Source: Yersinia massiliensis (GTDB taxonomy: Bacteria; Pseudomonadota; Gammaproteobacteria; Enterobacterales; Enterobacteriaceae). From it: a stretch of 64,000 nucleotides of DNA. The stretch spans positions 2,108,001 through 2,172,000 of the forward strand of contig NZ_CP028487.1 in assembly GCF_003048255.1 (NCBI RefSeq). Reading direction: 5' to 3'. The notes under the pieces were generated by a model. That model was not told where the DNA came from. It did not search any database and worked only from the letters and a program-made list of their open reading frames with translations. A program made the position numbers and the translations under genes. This document shows positions 1-8,249 of this stretch, piece after piece (positions within the stretch are counted from its first letter, which is position 1; every line of letters begins with the position of its first letter).

Positions 1-902
1 TCGTGACGGCGCTTAAACCATGATTGGATAGTCCTAGGGCGAGAGAACATCACCAAGTTACCCAGTAGGATTAAGAGTAAACCCATAATGGCATTGAGAT
101 GCCAATGATACCCCTCATAGAAAGTCGAAATGGTCAGCGCAACTAATGGAAATAACAATGTGCTGTAAGCTGCGCCACTGGCACCAATGCGCCCTATCAG
201 GCTGAAATAGGCCGCAAATGCAATGACGGACCCGAAAATCGCGAGATACAGTAATGAGCCTAAATAGCGTGATGTTAACTCGATAGTGAATGAGTGATGT
301 TGAATTAAGCTGAAGATGCCCATCAATATCGCGCCATACGTCATGGCATAAGCGTTAGTGGAAAGAATGTCTAAACCTTGGCGCTGATGGCGGCTACTGA
401 TCATATTCCCTAAAGAAAAGCCGTAGGTGCCGAGTAGACTTAAGCCAATCCCTTTTAATAATTCTGGCGCGATTTGCGCCGCGGTTAAATCTTGCCAAAA
501 TAGTGCCACTATCCCAGTTAAACCAAGAATACTGGCAGGTAGAAAATTAGGGCTGAGGCGCTGGCGGAAGAAGATCATGCCATTGACGGCGTTAAAGAGA
601 ACGGCCATCGAGAATATAACGGATTCCAGACCGCTGCTAATATAGGCTGCAGCATGATAGAAACAGTAAAAATTAAAAGCAAAGACACAAAAACCTTGTG
701 CCACACAAAAAAGGTGGTCACGCAATTTAAGATGCCGTAAACGGCGGGCTAGCAATAAAGCAATGACCATGACTCCCGCCGCTAGGGCGAATCGATAAAA
801 TATAGAGACTGTAATGGCAACATCGCCTTGCTGCTGTAGGGTGATAGCAATCCACGTTGTTCCCCAAATGATAACAACCAGAAAATAAAGCAGCGCATTC
901 AT
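1..902 (-). CDS. EamA-family (DMT) inner-membrane transporter, 3' end cut by window edge
   Basis: The reading frame opens at an ATG at 902 (MNALLYFLVVIIWGTTWIAI) and stays open to base 1, so about 300 codons are visible and only the extreme C-terminus is missing. The WGTTW motif in the first helix and the chain of about ten hydrophobic segments in two similar halves fit the drug/metabolite transporter superfamily, which exports amino acids or other metabolites. The visible end (FSRPRTIQSWFKRRH) already looks like a basic cytoplasmic tail. It is divergent from an AraC-type regulator with a 167-bp gap, a layout that suggests local control. The substrate cannot be told from the sequence. Confidence 0.88.
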   Translation of the reverse strand, partial: MNALLYFLVVIIWGTTWIAITLQQQGDVAITVSIFYRFALAAGVMVIALLLARRLRHLKLRDHLFCVAQGFCVFAFNFYCFYHAAAYISSGLESVIFSMAVLFNAVNGMIFFRQRLSPNFLPASILGLTGIVALFWQDLTAAQIAPELLKGIGLSLLGTYGFSLGNMISSRHQRQGLDILSTNAYAMTYGAILMGIFSLIQHHSFTIELTSRYLGSLLYLAIFGSVIAFAAYFSLIGRIGASGAAYSTLLFPLVALTISTFYEGYHWHLNAIMGLLLILLGNLVMFSRPRTIQSWFKRRH

Positions 903-1069
903 ATTTTTTTCTCATCACTTTTCTAAAACATCAGTATCTGACATCCCGATAAATTCAGCTTTCAGTGGCTTGCTGACAATTGCAAAAACTTGCGCATTTT
1001 TGAGATAAATAGTGGGCAAAGATGGTTTGGCGCATAACAAGTCATTAAACTGATGCCATCGGCGTTATT

Positions 1070-1957
1070 ATGGATGTCAGTGTGATGGTTGAACGATATC
1101 AAGCTTTTGAAACCTTACGGGAACATAAAGCACGTTTGCATGATTGCGTGCAACTTGGCTCGGGTATTCAACTGGCTGCGTGGTCTAATCGGGATGATTG
1201 CGTCACACAAGAAAGCCCTGATCATCACACCCTGAGCTTATATGTTGCTGATGGTTATGAGTGTTACCACAAAACTCGGGCAGGATGGAAAAATGGTGGG
1301 GGGCCGGATCGTTTCTGTATTATGCCAAAAGGCAGCTTATCCAGTTGGGATGTCAGGGACGATTTATCATTCGTACATTTGTATTGTACCGACCAACATT
1401 TGCGCCACTTAGCAGAGCAAATCTGGGAGCGAAGTCCTGAGTCGATTCAAGTTGATGAACGTGTCTTCGCCGAAGATCAGCAAATAACCGTTCTGTATCG
1501 CCAATTTTTACTTAATTGCGATTGGCAAGAGCAAGCGAATCATCTGGCGCTGAGCAGTGCATCTACCTTGCTGATGACACATCTGCTGAAAAACTACACG
1601 CAGTTACAATGGGCTTTACCTGGTATTCGCGGTGGATTAGCACCTGCGGTCTTAAAAAGAGTCAAAGAGTATATCGATGCCTATCTCTCAGAACCGCTGC
1701 TCCTGTCAGATCTGGCTGAACAAGCGGGATTAAGTGAGTTTCACTTTGCAAGAATGTTCAAGCAAAGTACTGGACTGGCCCCCCATCAATTTGTACTGAA
1801 AATGCGTTTGTATCATGCCGAGCAATTATTAAAACACAGCATGATGCCGCTGATTCAAATTGCCTTGGCATGCGGTTTTAGTTCAGCCAGCCACTTTAGT
1901 AATTGCTTTAAAATGGCATACGGATTCACACCATCGTCAATGCGACAGAGTAAATGA
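1070..1957 (+). CDS. AraC-family transcriptional regulator
   Basis: A 295-residue protein with an N-terminal sensing half (about 1-185, cupin-like AraC ligand domain) and a C-terminal double helix-turn-helix (about 190-292). The first HTH reads LAEQAGLSEFHFARMFK and the second ends in GFSSASHFSNCFK, both typical of AraC/XylS proteins. The ATG at 1070 has no strong ribosome site. A second ATG at 1085 is possible. It is transcribed away from the EamA transporter, so it probably controls that gene or itself, which is inference from arrangement only. The effector is unknown. Confidence 0.9.
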   Translation: MDVSVMVERYQAFETLREHKARLHDCVQLGSGIQLAAWSNRDDCVTQESPDHHTLSLYVADGYECYHKTRAGWKNGGGPDRFCIMPKGSLSSWDVRDDLSFVHLYCTDQHLRHLAEQIWERSPESIQVDERVFAEDQQITVLYRQFLLNCDWQEQANHLALSSASTLLMTHLLKNYTQLQWALPGIRGGLAPAVLKRVKEYIDAYLSEPLLLSDLAEQAGLSEFHFARMFKQSTGLAPHQFVLKMRLYHAEQLLKHSMMPLIQIALACGFSSASHFSNCFKMAYGFTPSSMRQSK

Positions 1958-1972
1958 CTACAGTGTAAATAA

Positions 1973-2359
1973 CTAAAGTGGGCAACTTAAATCACCTTCA
2001 GGGCAATCGAGGTACGATTTTAGTTGTGCTGTACGTTCTTCCGTTTTATGCGTCAGGCAAGCAGAGATTATCATAGGGTGGGCTGAGCCACCTTCAGTGG
2101 CTGATGACTGAAAGGTGCAATCGGCGTCGCGGTATTTTATCCAAGTCAATTGCGCGCTTTTTAGTAATGCTCTTTGTTCGATTGACGTTTTAGCGAGCAC
2201 TTGTTTATAGGTGCGATTAAGTTCAGTATCGGCTTGCTTAAAATCAGAGCTTGCACACTGATTCATATCCAATTGTGTCACCGCGTTCTTACAGTCATTG
2301 GCAAATACTTGGCTGATAGGGAATGTCAGTAAAGATATCAGCATCATTTTTTTAAACAT
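1973..2359 (-). CDS. LprI-like periplasmic protein (DUF1311)
   Basis: A 128-residue exported protein with a signal peptide ending near residue 20 (SQVFA). The mature part holds the cysteine-bearing pattern CKNAVTQLDMNQC and the later segment LLKSAQLTWIKYRDADC, which mark the DUF1311/LprI family. The family includes lysozyme inhibitor-type proteins, although most members are uncharacterised. It ends 15 bp from the convergent AraC gene and follows hdeB on the same strand with a gap of 76 bp, so the two small periplasmic proteins may share a transcript. Confidence 0.8.
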   Translation of the reverse strand: MFKKMMLISLLTFPISQVFANDCKNAVTQLDMNQCASSDFKQADTELNRTYKQVLAKTSIEQRALLKSAQLTWIKYRDADCTFQSSATEGGSAHPMIISACLTHKTEERTAQLKSYLDCPEGDLSCPL

Positions 2360-2435
2360 AATTACGCCCTACAAATAATGATTTCCAATCAATAATGATA
2401 GCCCCACTGACCTTAGTGTGGGGCCGAAGGTAATA

Positions 2436-2762
2436 TTACATGGCTTTTTTGTTAGTCGCCTCCTCAATTTCTTTCTTTATCTCGGACACTTTTTTATCCG
2501 GTGATTTCTTACAAATATCAATCACCTTAGGTGTATAAAGGGTGTCTACTTCTTGAAAGTCAACGGTATCTCCTTTTTTATATTGGGTATCTTGATTAAT
2601 GATCCAAAAGGCAACAGGTGTCATACTTTTTGGATTAAGATCAATGAATTCTTTACACGTCATATCGGCGGGTGTAGTGGGGGATGATGCTGCATGGGCA
2701 GTACTAAAGGCGGTAAACGAGAGTGTAGCAATGGTAATACTAATCAGTGATTTATAAAGCAT
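2436..2762 (-). CDS. hdeB: Acid-activated periplasmic chaperone HdeB
   Basis: A 108-residue precursor with a signal peptide ending at AHA (about residue 24). The mature part contains the HdeA/HdeB signature: TCKEFIDLNPKSMTPVAFW, then a second cysteine in PKVIDICKKSP. The two cysteines form the disulfide that holds the dimeric chaperone. The match to E. coli HdeB is close along the whole mature region. HdeB keeps periplasmic proteins soluble at moderately acid pH. The start is supported by an AAGGAAG ribosome site. A hairpin at 2402-2424 (GCCCCAC/GTGGGGC) follows the gene. Confidence 0.88.
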   Translation of the reverse strand: MLYKSLISITIATLSFTAFSTAHAASSPTTPADMTCKEFIDLNPKSMTPVAFWIINQDTQYKKGDTVDFQEVDTLYTPKVIDICKKSPDKKVSEIKKEIEEATNKKAM

Positions 2763-3125
2763 GATTACTTCCTTATCTATCCGTTATATTTCAACTGGTA
2801 TTATTAACTCGCGGATGAGAATTTATATTCTCACTGTATATCATAGGATATAAAGTTATATTTTCCAGTGTAATATCTGATTTTCCGATTAGTTTGTTTT
2901 CTTGGGTGGTGTTTATATTGATATTCTGATTTATGCACTTGATTTATATGCGAGATATACTGTGTTAGGTGTTGGTGATTAATATGTAAAGTCGTTAATG
3001 TGATTATTGATTTTATTATGTGTCGACTTTTTATTAATGTGATAATAAATAGCAGATATAAAGAAAGGAGACTTTCAATTTATCTGCTGCGGTATTTGCA
3101 TTTGTTATGGGAGTAAATTATTGCA
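2763..3125. other. Gene-free AT-rich interval upstream of hdeB
   Basis: About 360 bases of strongly AT-rich DNA lie between the hdeB start and the end of the next minus-strand gene. No reading frame with a credible ribosome site and no terminator hairpin was found. It probably holds the hdeB promoter. Confidence 0.5.
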
Positions 3126-3389
3126 TTACTTTTTGATTTTTTTCTCTGGTAGTGGTGGGCAGCCATGCTTTTCATCATGTGGCGGTTGGCCTTTAGTTAA
3201 GTGGCCATCTTTATGATCTTTAGGAGGGGGTAATGGGTGACCATTCTTATCTTTTGGTGGCTCCGGCGGGCGTTTACAAGTGACTCCTGCTTTCCCTTTT
3301 TCATTTTTATCTGCCTGTTGAGCAGCGAAACTTAGGGTTGCATTAAACAATAAAATAGTGCTCATACACAGCATAAGAATTTGCTTCAT
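3126..3389 (-). CDS. Small exported Pro/Lys/His-rich protein of unknown function
   Basis: A protein of 87 residues if started at the ATG at 3389, which has a GGAG ribosome site 7 bases upstream. A longer start at 3404 is less well supported. It opens with a signal peptide (MKQILMLCMSTILLFNATLSFA) followed by a low-complexity mature chain rich in Pro, Lys, His and Gly, with KRPPEPPKDKNGHPLPPPKD and one cysteine near each end (TCKRPP, HGCPP). No catalytic motif is visible. Histidines and cysteines could bind metal, but this is speculation. Confidence 0.65.
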   Translation of the reverse strand: MKQILMLCMSTILLFNATLSFAAQQADKNEKGKAGVTCKRPPEPPKDKNGHPLPPPKDHKDGHLTKGQPPHDEKHGCPPLPEKKIKK

Positions 3390-3641
3390 TTTGACTCCAA
3401 TCATTCAACATAAACAGACCCTCAGAATAGCGGATTGTAACTTCAGTTTTCTTGGCAGAATCTGTAATGATTTTATCAAGTTGAATGTCAGTTCTTATCA
3501 AATAACCTGTGCTATTAAAGCGCATCTACACGGAGTCATAACAGTATGTTATAATTTAATGTGCTATTGGTGATGTATTAACTTGAATATTCAATATTGT
3601 TTTTTTGTTTTATAGTTTTGAAATATAGGTGATTTTTCTCT

Positions 3642-5045
3642 ATGTCTTTATTTTCTTTTTATCATAGCCACTTGAGCGCATTAGCCAAGAAAGTTTTTGG
3701 CTGGCAACCGAAAGGTGATCTGTTGAAGAAAGAGAATGGAAATAATGAATTATCTGACCTTCAACTAGATGTTTTACTCAATGCCGAGAAACAGGTTGCA
3801 ATCATTACAACCAACTTGAGTAACTGCATAACAATATTTAATGTTGGTGCAGAGCGAATGTTTGGCTATTCCCGGCATGAGGTGTTAGGGCGACCCATTC
3901 AGGATATTTTATATATTCCAGAATACGGTGATGCTCAAGCCGAATTGGACTCCTTGTTGCTAAATCGGCGTGATAGCAGTGAATGGCGTTATCAACGTAA
4001 AGATGGTAAACGTTTCTGGGGCGCATTAAGTGTTCATGAAATCATGTCTGATAATGGTAGCACAGTCGGTTATATCAGTGTCATTGCCGATGTTTCTGAA
4101 AGAAAATCGTTGCTGATGGCATTGGAAGAAAGTAAGCAAATGATGGACCGATTAACAAAAAATCTACCGGCGATGATTTATGCTTACTACTTAAATACTG
4201 ATGGCGACTCTCATTTTAAATATTGCAGTGAGGGTGTAAGGAAAATATTTGATCTTTCGCCAGCTGAGGTTCTGTTTATCCCTAAAGCGAAAAATCCACT
4301 TTTTAGCCGAGTTCATCCTGACGATATGCCGATGATGGAACAAGCTGTTGCCACGTCACGGCAAAATCTATCCGTGTGGTCTTGTGATTTCCGGGTAAAC
4401 TTGCCGGGGAAAGGGACGCATTGGCTCCATGGCGAGTCTTTTCCAACTCAGCAGGATGATGGTTCGGTAATGTGGTATGGCTCATTTTTTGATATTACTG
4501 AGTTTAAGCAATCTGAATCGATCCTCAAGGCGTTATCCCAAACGGATGTGTTGACTGGCGTGGCTAATCGTCGTCATTTTGATGATCTCTACCGACATAT
4601 TTGGCAGAAAAACCGAATTGAAGGGGGGGCACTCTCGGTATTAATGATTGATTTCGATAATTTCAAAAGTTTTAACGATCTCTATGGGCATGCGCTAGGT
4701 GATGTTTGTCTGAAATCGATTGTCGAAACATTATCTAAATCCATTCGTGGTGGTTCAGATATTTTAGCCCGCTATGGTGGTGAGGAGTTTATTGTCTTAC
4801 TGGCACCGAGTTCGCCAGCAGACGCGAAAGCCATTGCAGAACGTATGCGTCTTTCTATTGAGGAACTAGATATTCCCCATGGGATGTCACCGCAAGGGAG
4901 AGTGACCATCAGTGTCGGCGTGGCGTCAGTCTCTGCGCCGAATGAGTCATTGACAGCTGCTGCATTGTCGTCGGCGGCAGATAAAGCACTTTACCGTGCA
5001 AAAACCGCGGGGAAAAACCGTGTTGAGACTGTCATACTGAACTGA
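3642..5045 (+). CDS. PAS-PAS-GGDEF diguanylate cyclase
   Basis: A 467-residue soluble protein that should make the second messenger c-di-GMP from two GTP. Two PAS sensor domains (about 45-155 and 165-292) are followed by a GGDEF domain (about 300-465) with the active-site motif GGEEF at 379-383. No transmembrane segment is evident, so it is probably cytoplasmic. The inhibitory I-site normally reads RxxD five residues before GGEEF. Here the sequence is RGGSD, so the arginine is one position too far away and product inhibition may be weakened. It is monocistronic and convergent with the RIO kinase gene. Confidence 0.9.
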   Translation: MSLFSFYHSHLSALAKKVFGWQPKGDLLKKENGNNELSDLQLDVLLNAEKQVAIITTNLSNCITIFNVGAERMFGYSRHEVLGRPIQDILYIPEYGDAQAELDSLLLNRRDSSEWRYQRKDGKRFWGALSVHEIMSDNGSTVGYISVIADVSERKSLLMALEESKQMMDRLTKNLPAMIYAYYLNTDGDSHFKYCSEGVRKIFDLSPAEVLFIPKAKNPLFSRVHPDDMPMMEQAVATSRQNLSVWSCDFRVNLPGKGTHWLHGESFPTQQDDGSVMWYGSFFDITEFKQSESILKALSQTDVLTGVANRRHFDDLYRHIWQKNRIEGGALSVLMIDFDNFKSFNDLYGHALGDVCLKSIVETLSKSIRGGSDILARYGGEEFIVLLAPSSPADAKAIAERMRLSIEELDIPHGMSPQGRVTISVGVASVSAPNESLTAAALSSAADKALYRAKTAGKNRVETVILN

Positions 5046-5074
5046 TTTATCACACAAGGCTTAATTTTGAATCG

Positions 5075-5127
5075 ATGAGGGTAGGCAGAAAGCACAGTCA
5101 ACGCTATTTTACTTACCCTCATTTTAT
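5075..5127. terminator. Possible bidirectional terminator between the GGDEF and RIO genes
   Basis: Inverted repeat ATGAGGGTA / TTACCCTCAT with a long loop (about 35 nt), followed by TTTTA on the plus strand. It sits in the 110-bp gap between convergent genes. The long loop makes it weaker than usual. Confidence 0.4.
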
Positions 5128-5155
5128 GTTCTGCCAACATTTGCTAAAGCAAAAA

Positions 5156-6004
5156 TTAATACGGATCCTGTGCTTCACGCAGGCGTTCTTGTTCTTCCGC
5201 AATCACGGCTTTAATCTCTTCTAACACGCCTTCAACGTCAGCGGCGGCAGTACTTTCTGCAAATTCACCCGTGAGTTGGGTTTCTGGATGCAATTTACCG
5301 TCTTCATAGAGCGCCCACATTTCTTTGGCATATTTCCGGCCAAGCAGTTCAGGGGCGTATTGACCATAATAGTGGGTCATATTGGCGACATCACGCTCTA
5401 ACATTGCTTTCGCATGGTTATTTGCTGCGGCATTGACTGCTTGCGGTAAGTCGATAATGACGGGCCCATCTTTATCAATTAAGACATTGAACTCAGATAA
5501 GTCGCCATGAACGAGACCGGCGCAGAGCATGCGCACCACATATTGGATCATGACAGCATGGTCAATTAACGCTTGTTCTTTAGTAAATGGCACGTCACTG
5601 AGGCGAGGAGCGGCAAGACCGTCTTCATCCGTCACCAGCTCCATGAGCAAAACACCATCGAGGCAGGCATAAGGCTGTGGTACGCGGACACCCGCATTGG
5701 CGAGTAGATATAACGCATCAACTTCGGCAGTTTGCCAAGTATCTTCTTGCTGCTTACGGCCAAATTTAGAACCTTTAGCCATTGCTCGGGCATCGCGGCT
5801 ATTACGGACCTTACGGCCCTCTTGGTATTGGACCGCTTGTTTAAAGCTGCGATTTTCAGCTTCTTTGTAAACCTTCGCGCAGCGAATATCCGATCCGCAA
5901 CGGACAACATAGACATCAGCTTCTTTGCCACTTTTCAAACGACGGATGACTTCGTCAACCAAGCCGTCATCAACCAGCGGTTGGATTCGTTTTGGAATTT
6001 TCAT
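5156..6004 (-). CDS. RIO-type serine protein kinase
   Basis: A 282-residue atypical kinase of the RIO1 family found in gamma-proteobacteria. Visible motifs are the nucleotide-binding lysine region (RCAKVYKEAE, about 41-50), the catalytic loop HGDLSEFN at 166-173 with Asp168, and the metal-binding IDLPQ at 184-188, where Asp replaces the canonical DFG. The acidic C-terminal tail is typical of bacterial members. Archaeal and eukaryotic relatives act in ribosome maturation. The bacterial role is unclear. It is a single gene and no partner is suggested by its neighbours. Confidence 0.92.
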   Translation of the reverse strand: MKIPKRIQPLVDDGLVDEVIRRLKSGKEADVYVVRCGSDIRCAKVYKEAENRSFKQAVQYQEGRKVRNSRDARAMAKGSKFGRKQQEDTWQTAEVDALYLLANAGVRVPQPYACLDGVLLMELVTDEDGLAAPRLSDVPFTKEQALIDHAVMIQYVVRMLCAGLVHGDLSEFNVLIDKDGPVIIDLPQAVNAAANNHAKAMLERDVANMTHYYGQYAPELLGRKYAKEMWALYEDGKLHPETQLTGEFAESTAAADVEGVLEEIKAVIAEEQERLREAQDPY

Positions 6005-6124
6005 GGCGTCCTTGTACCCTATTTATGCCCGCGATGGAATGGCTTAGGTCGAATTTTCCTCCAGTTTACCATTCGCGTTCATCTGCGGGGGTGTTTTTAC
6101 ATGTATTAAACGAAGTTAAGTAGA

Positions 6125-7843
6125 TTAAGCGGCGCTAAACTGGGCGTCATGCAACTTAGCATAAGCGCCTTTACGGGCTAGGAGTTCGTGATGATCCCCT
6201 TGCTCAACAATCCCTTCTTTATCAACCACAATGATGCGATCGGCATTTTGAATGGTGGCTAAGCGGTGAGCAATAACCAATGTCGTTCGGCCTTGTGACA
6301 ATGCGGTGAGTGCGAGTTGAATCGCTTGCTCCGTGGCAGTATCAAGGGCTGATGTCGCCTCATCCAGAATCAAGATCGGCGGATTTTTCAAGAAAATACG
6401 GGCTATCGACAGCCGCTGTTTCTGGCCATCGGATAACTTCACGCCACGCTCACCGACAACGGTATCCAAGCCCTCAGGCAGGCTGTCAATCAACTCATCC
6501 AGCCGCGCTTGTCGTGCGGCAGTCATGATCTCGTCATCACTGGCATCTAGCTTACCGTAGGCGATATTTTCACGAATAGAGCCGCCAAATAAGAAGACAT
6601 CTTGTTGCACGATACCAATATTATTACGCAGTGATTCCTGAGTCATATCACGAATATTAATACCGTCGATTGTGATGACCCCGCTATCGAGCTCATAGAA
6701 ACGAGGCAGTAAGGAGCAGAGTGTGGTTTTACCGGCGCCTGATGGTCCAACGAAGGCGACTGTTTCACCCGCGCGGATTTGCAGATTCAAATGAGTGAAA
6801 ATTTGATTCTGCGGTGAATAACCAAAGCTGACATTTTGATAACAAATATCGCCATGCAAATGACCGACAGGGCGCGCATTAGGTTGGTCAACGATATCAG
6901 GCAAGGTATCAATGAGCTGAGTGAAGCGTTTGAATCCTGCAATACCTTTAGGATAACTTTCAAGTACTGAGGTTATTTTCGCCACTGGGCGGAAAAAAAC
7001 CTCAACCAACAGAAGGAAGCCGACAAATCCGCCATAACTGAGTTGGTCATTAACCACGTACCATGTACCGACTATCATGACAATTAATTGTACTAAGCGA
7101 GTACTTAAGTAGCTCATGGTCATGCTGGTGGTCATAATGCGATAAGCACGTAGTTTAGTGGTGCGGTAGTTTTCATTATCTTTGGCGAACAGTTTCTTTT
7201 CGTGCGATTCGTTGGCAAAGGCTTTTACGACTCGAATTCCTCCAATGCTCTCTTCAATTCGGGCATTAAAGTTGCCGACTTGGCCAAATAATTTGCGCCA
7301 AGTTTCTGTCATTTGTGAACCGTAACGGCTCACCAGATAAGTCATGCAGGGCACAATAATAATGGTGAGCATAGCGAGAGGGAGATGGACGGACGCCATC
7401 AGAATAAACGCACCAATAAATGTCATGACAGCAATGAAAAGATCTTCAGGGCCGTGATGGGCAATTTCACCGACCTCTTCGAGGTCTTTCGTGACATGGG
7501 TGATGATATGCCCGGTCTTCACATTGTCATAATAACTAAAGGAAAGTTTTTGCAGGTGGCTAAATGCCTGCCGACGCATATCTGTTTCAATGCCGACTCC
7601 CAACGCATGACCCCAATAGTTAACAATCGCCATTAGCGCGGTGTTCAGGAGATAGATCATTAATAAGCCCACTGCAGCCCAGATAATCAGCACCCAATCC
7701 TGATTTGGGAGCAATTTATCGATGAACAGTTTAACGGCCATCGGGAAGCTGAGTTCTAACAACCCCGCAAGAATTGCACAGCCAAAATCTAGATAGAAAA
7801 GCCCTTTATAAGGGGTGTAATAAGAAAAAAAGCGGCGGAGCAT
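6125..7843 (-). CDS. ABC exporter, fused membrane and ATPase domains
   Basis: A 572-residue half-transporter that should work as a homodimer in the inner membrane. The N-terminal six-helix type I exporter domain (about 1-310) is followed by a nucleotide-binding domain with Walker A GPSGAGKTT (366-374), the signature LSDGQKQR, Walker B ILILDEATSALD and the H-loop IAHRL. The signature has Asp where most have Gly (LSGGQ), a common variant. The overall form matches MsbA/lipid- and drug-exporter relatives, but the substrate cannot be named. It is monocistronic. Confidence 0.92.
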   Translation of the reverse strand: MLRRFFSYYTPYKGLFYLDFGCAILAGLLELSFPMAVKLFIDKLLPNQDWVLIIWAAVGLLMIYLLNTALMAIVNYWGHALGVGIETDMRRQAFSHLQKLSFSYYDNVKTGHIITHVTKDLEEVGEIAHHGPEDLFIAVMTFIGAFILMASVHLPLAMLTIIIVPCMTYLVSRYGSQMTETWRKLFGQVGNFNARIEESIGGIRVVKAFANESHEKKLFAKDNENYRTTKLRAYRIMTTSMTMSYLSTRLVQLIVMIVGTWYVVNDQLSYGGFVGFLLLVEVFFRPVAKITSVLESYPKGIAGFKRFTQLIDTLPDIVDQPNARPVGHLHGDICYQNVSFGYSPQNQIFTHLNLQIRAGETVAFVGPSGAGKTTLCSLLPRFYELDSGVITIDGINIRDMTQESLRNNIGIVQQDVFLFGGSIRENIAYGKLDASDDEIMTAARQARLDELIDSLPEGLDTVVGERGVKLSDGQKQRLSIARIFLKNPPILILDEATSALDTATEQAIQLALTALSQGRTTLVIAHRLATIQNADRIIVVDKEGIVEQGDHHELLARKGAYAKLHDAQFSAA

Positions 7844-8249
7844 GAAGTCGTCCTTACAATTACAGAGGTAAATTAGTTCAACTGTAAAAAAACAGTTCTG
7901 GCATTATAAATGCAAATGCGAATTAATAGCATCAATTTTACTGATTATTCACTGCAGTTGGAGAAGTGAGTGAGTAAGAGGCTATTGCATTTAAATAGGC
8001 ATTATTAAAGTCTGCTATAATTTATCTATCGTTATTTGTACTTTGCTGATGTGGATACAGTATAAATATACACGCCTTCATTAAAAATGTAGGCGTGTAG
8101 GTATCACTCATCCGCCAGAATGATTTGGTATTGTCGGTGCATTAGGAATTTTCTGCTATGAAGCAAAGTACATTGTGAAATTTATTCGGTATTTCATCTA
8201 TAGGACTTGGCATTCTATTAGGTTATTCTCTTTTTAATTGGATTAACTA
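7844..8249. other. Gene-free interval with a strong hairpin upstream of the antiporter
   Basis: About 400 bases without a credible gene. At 8069-8099 lies an inverted repeat with 11 paired bases per arm around one T/T mismatch, and a 7-base AT loop (arms TACACGCCT / AGGCGTGTA). No T-run follows on either strand, so it is more likely an operator or leader structure than a terminator. Only a 6-codon frame (ATG at 8158) lies between it and the antiporter gene. Confidence 0.5.
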
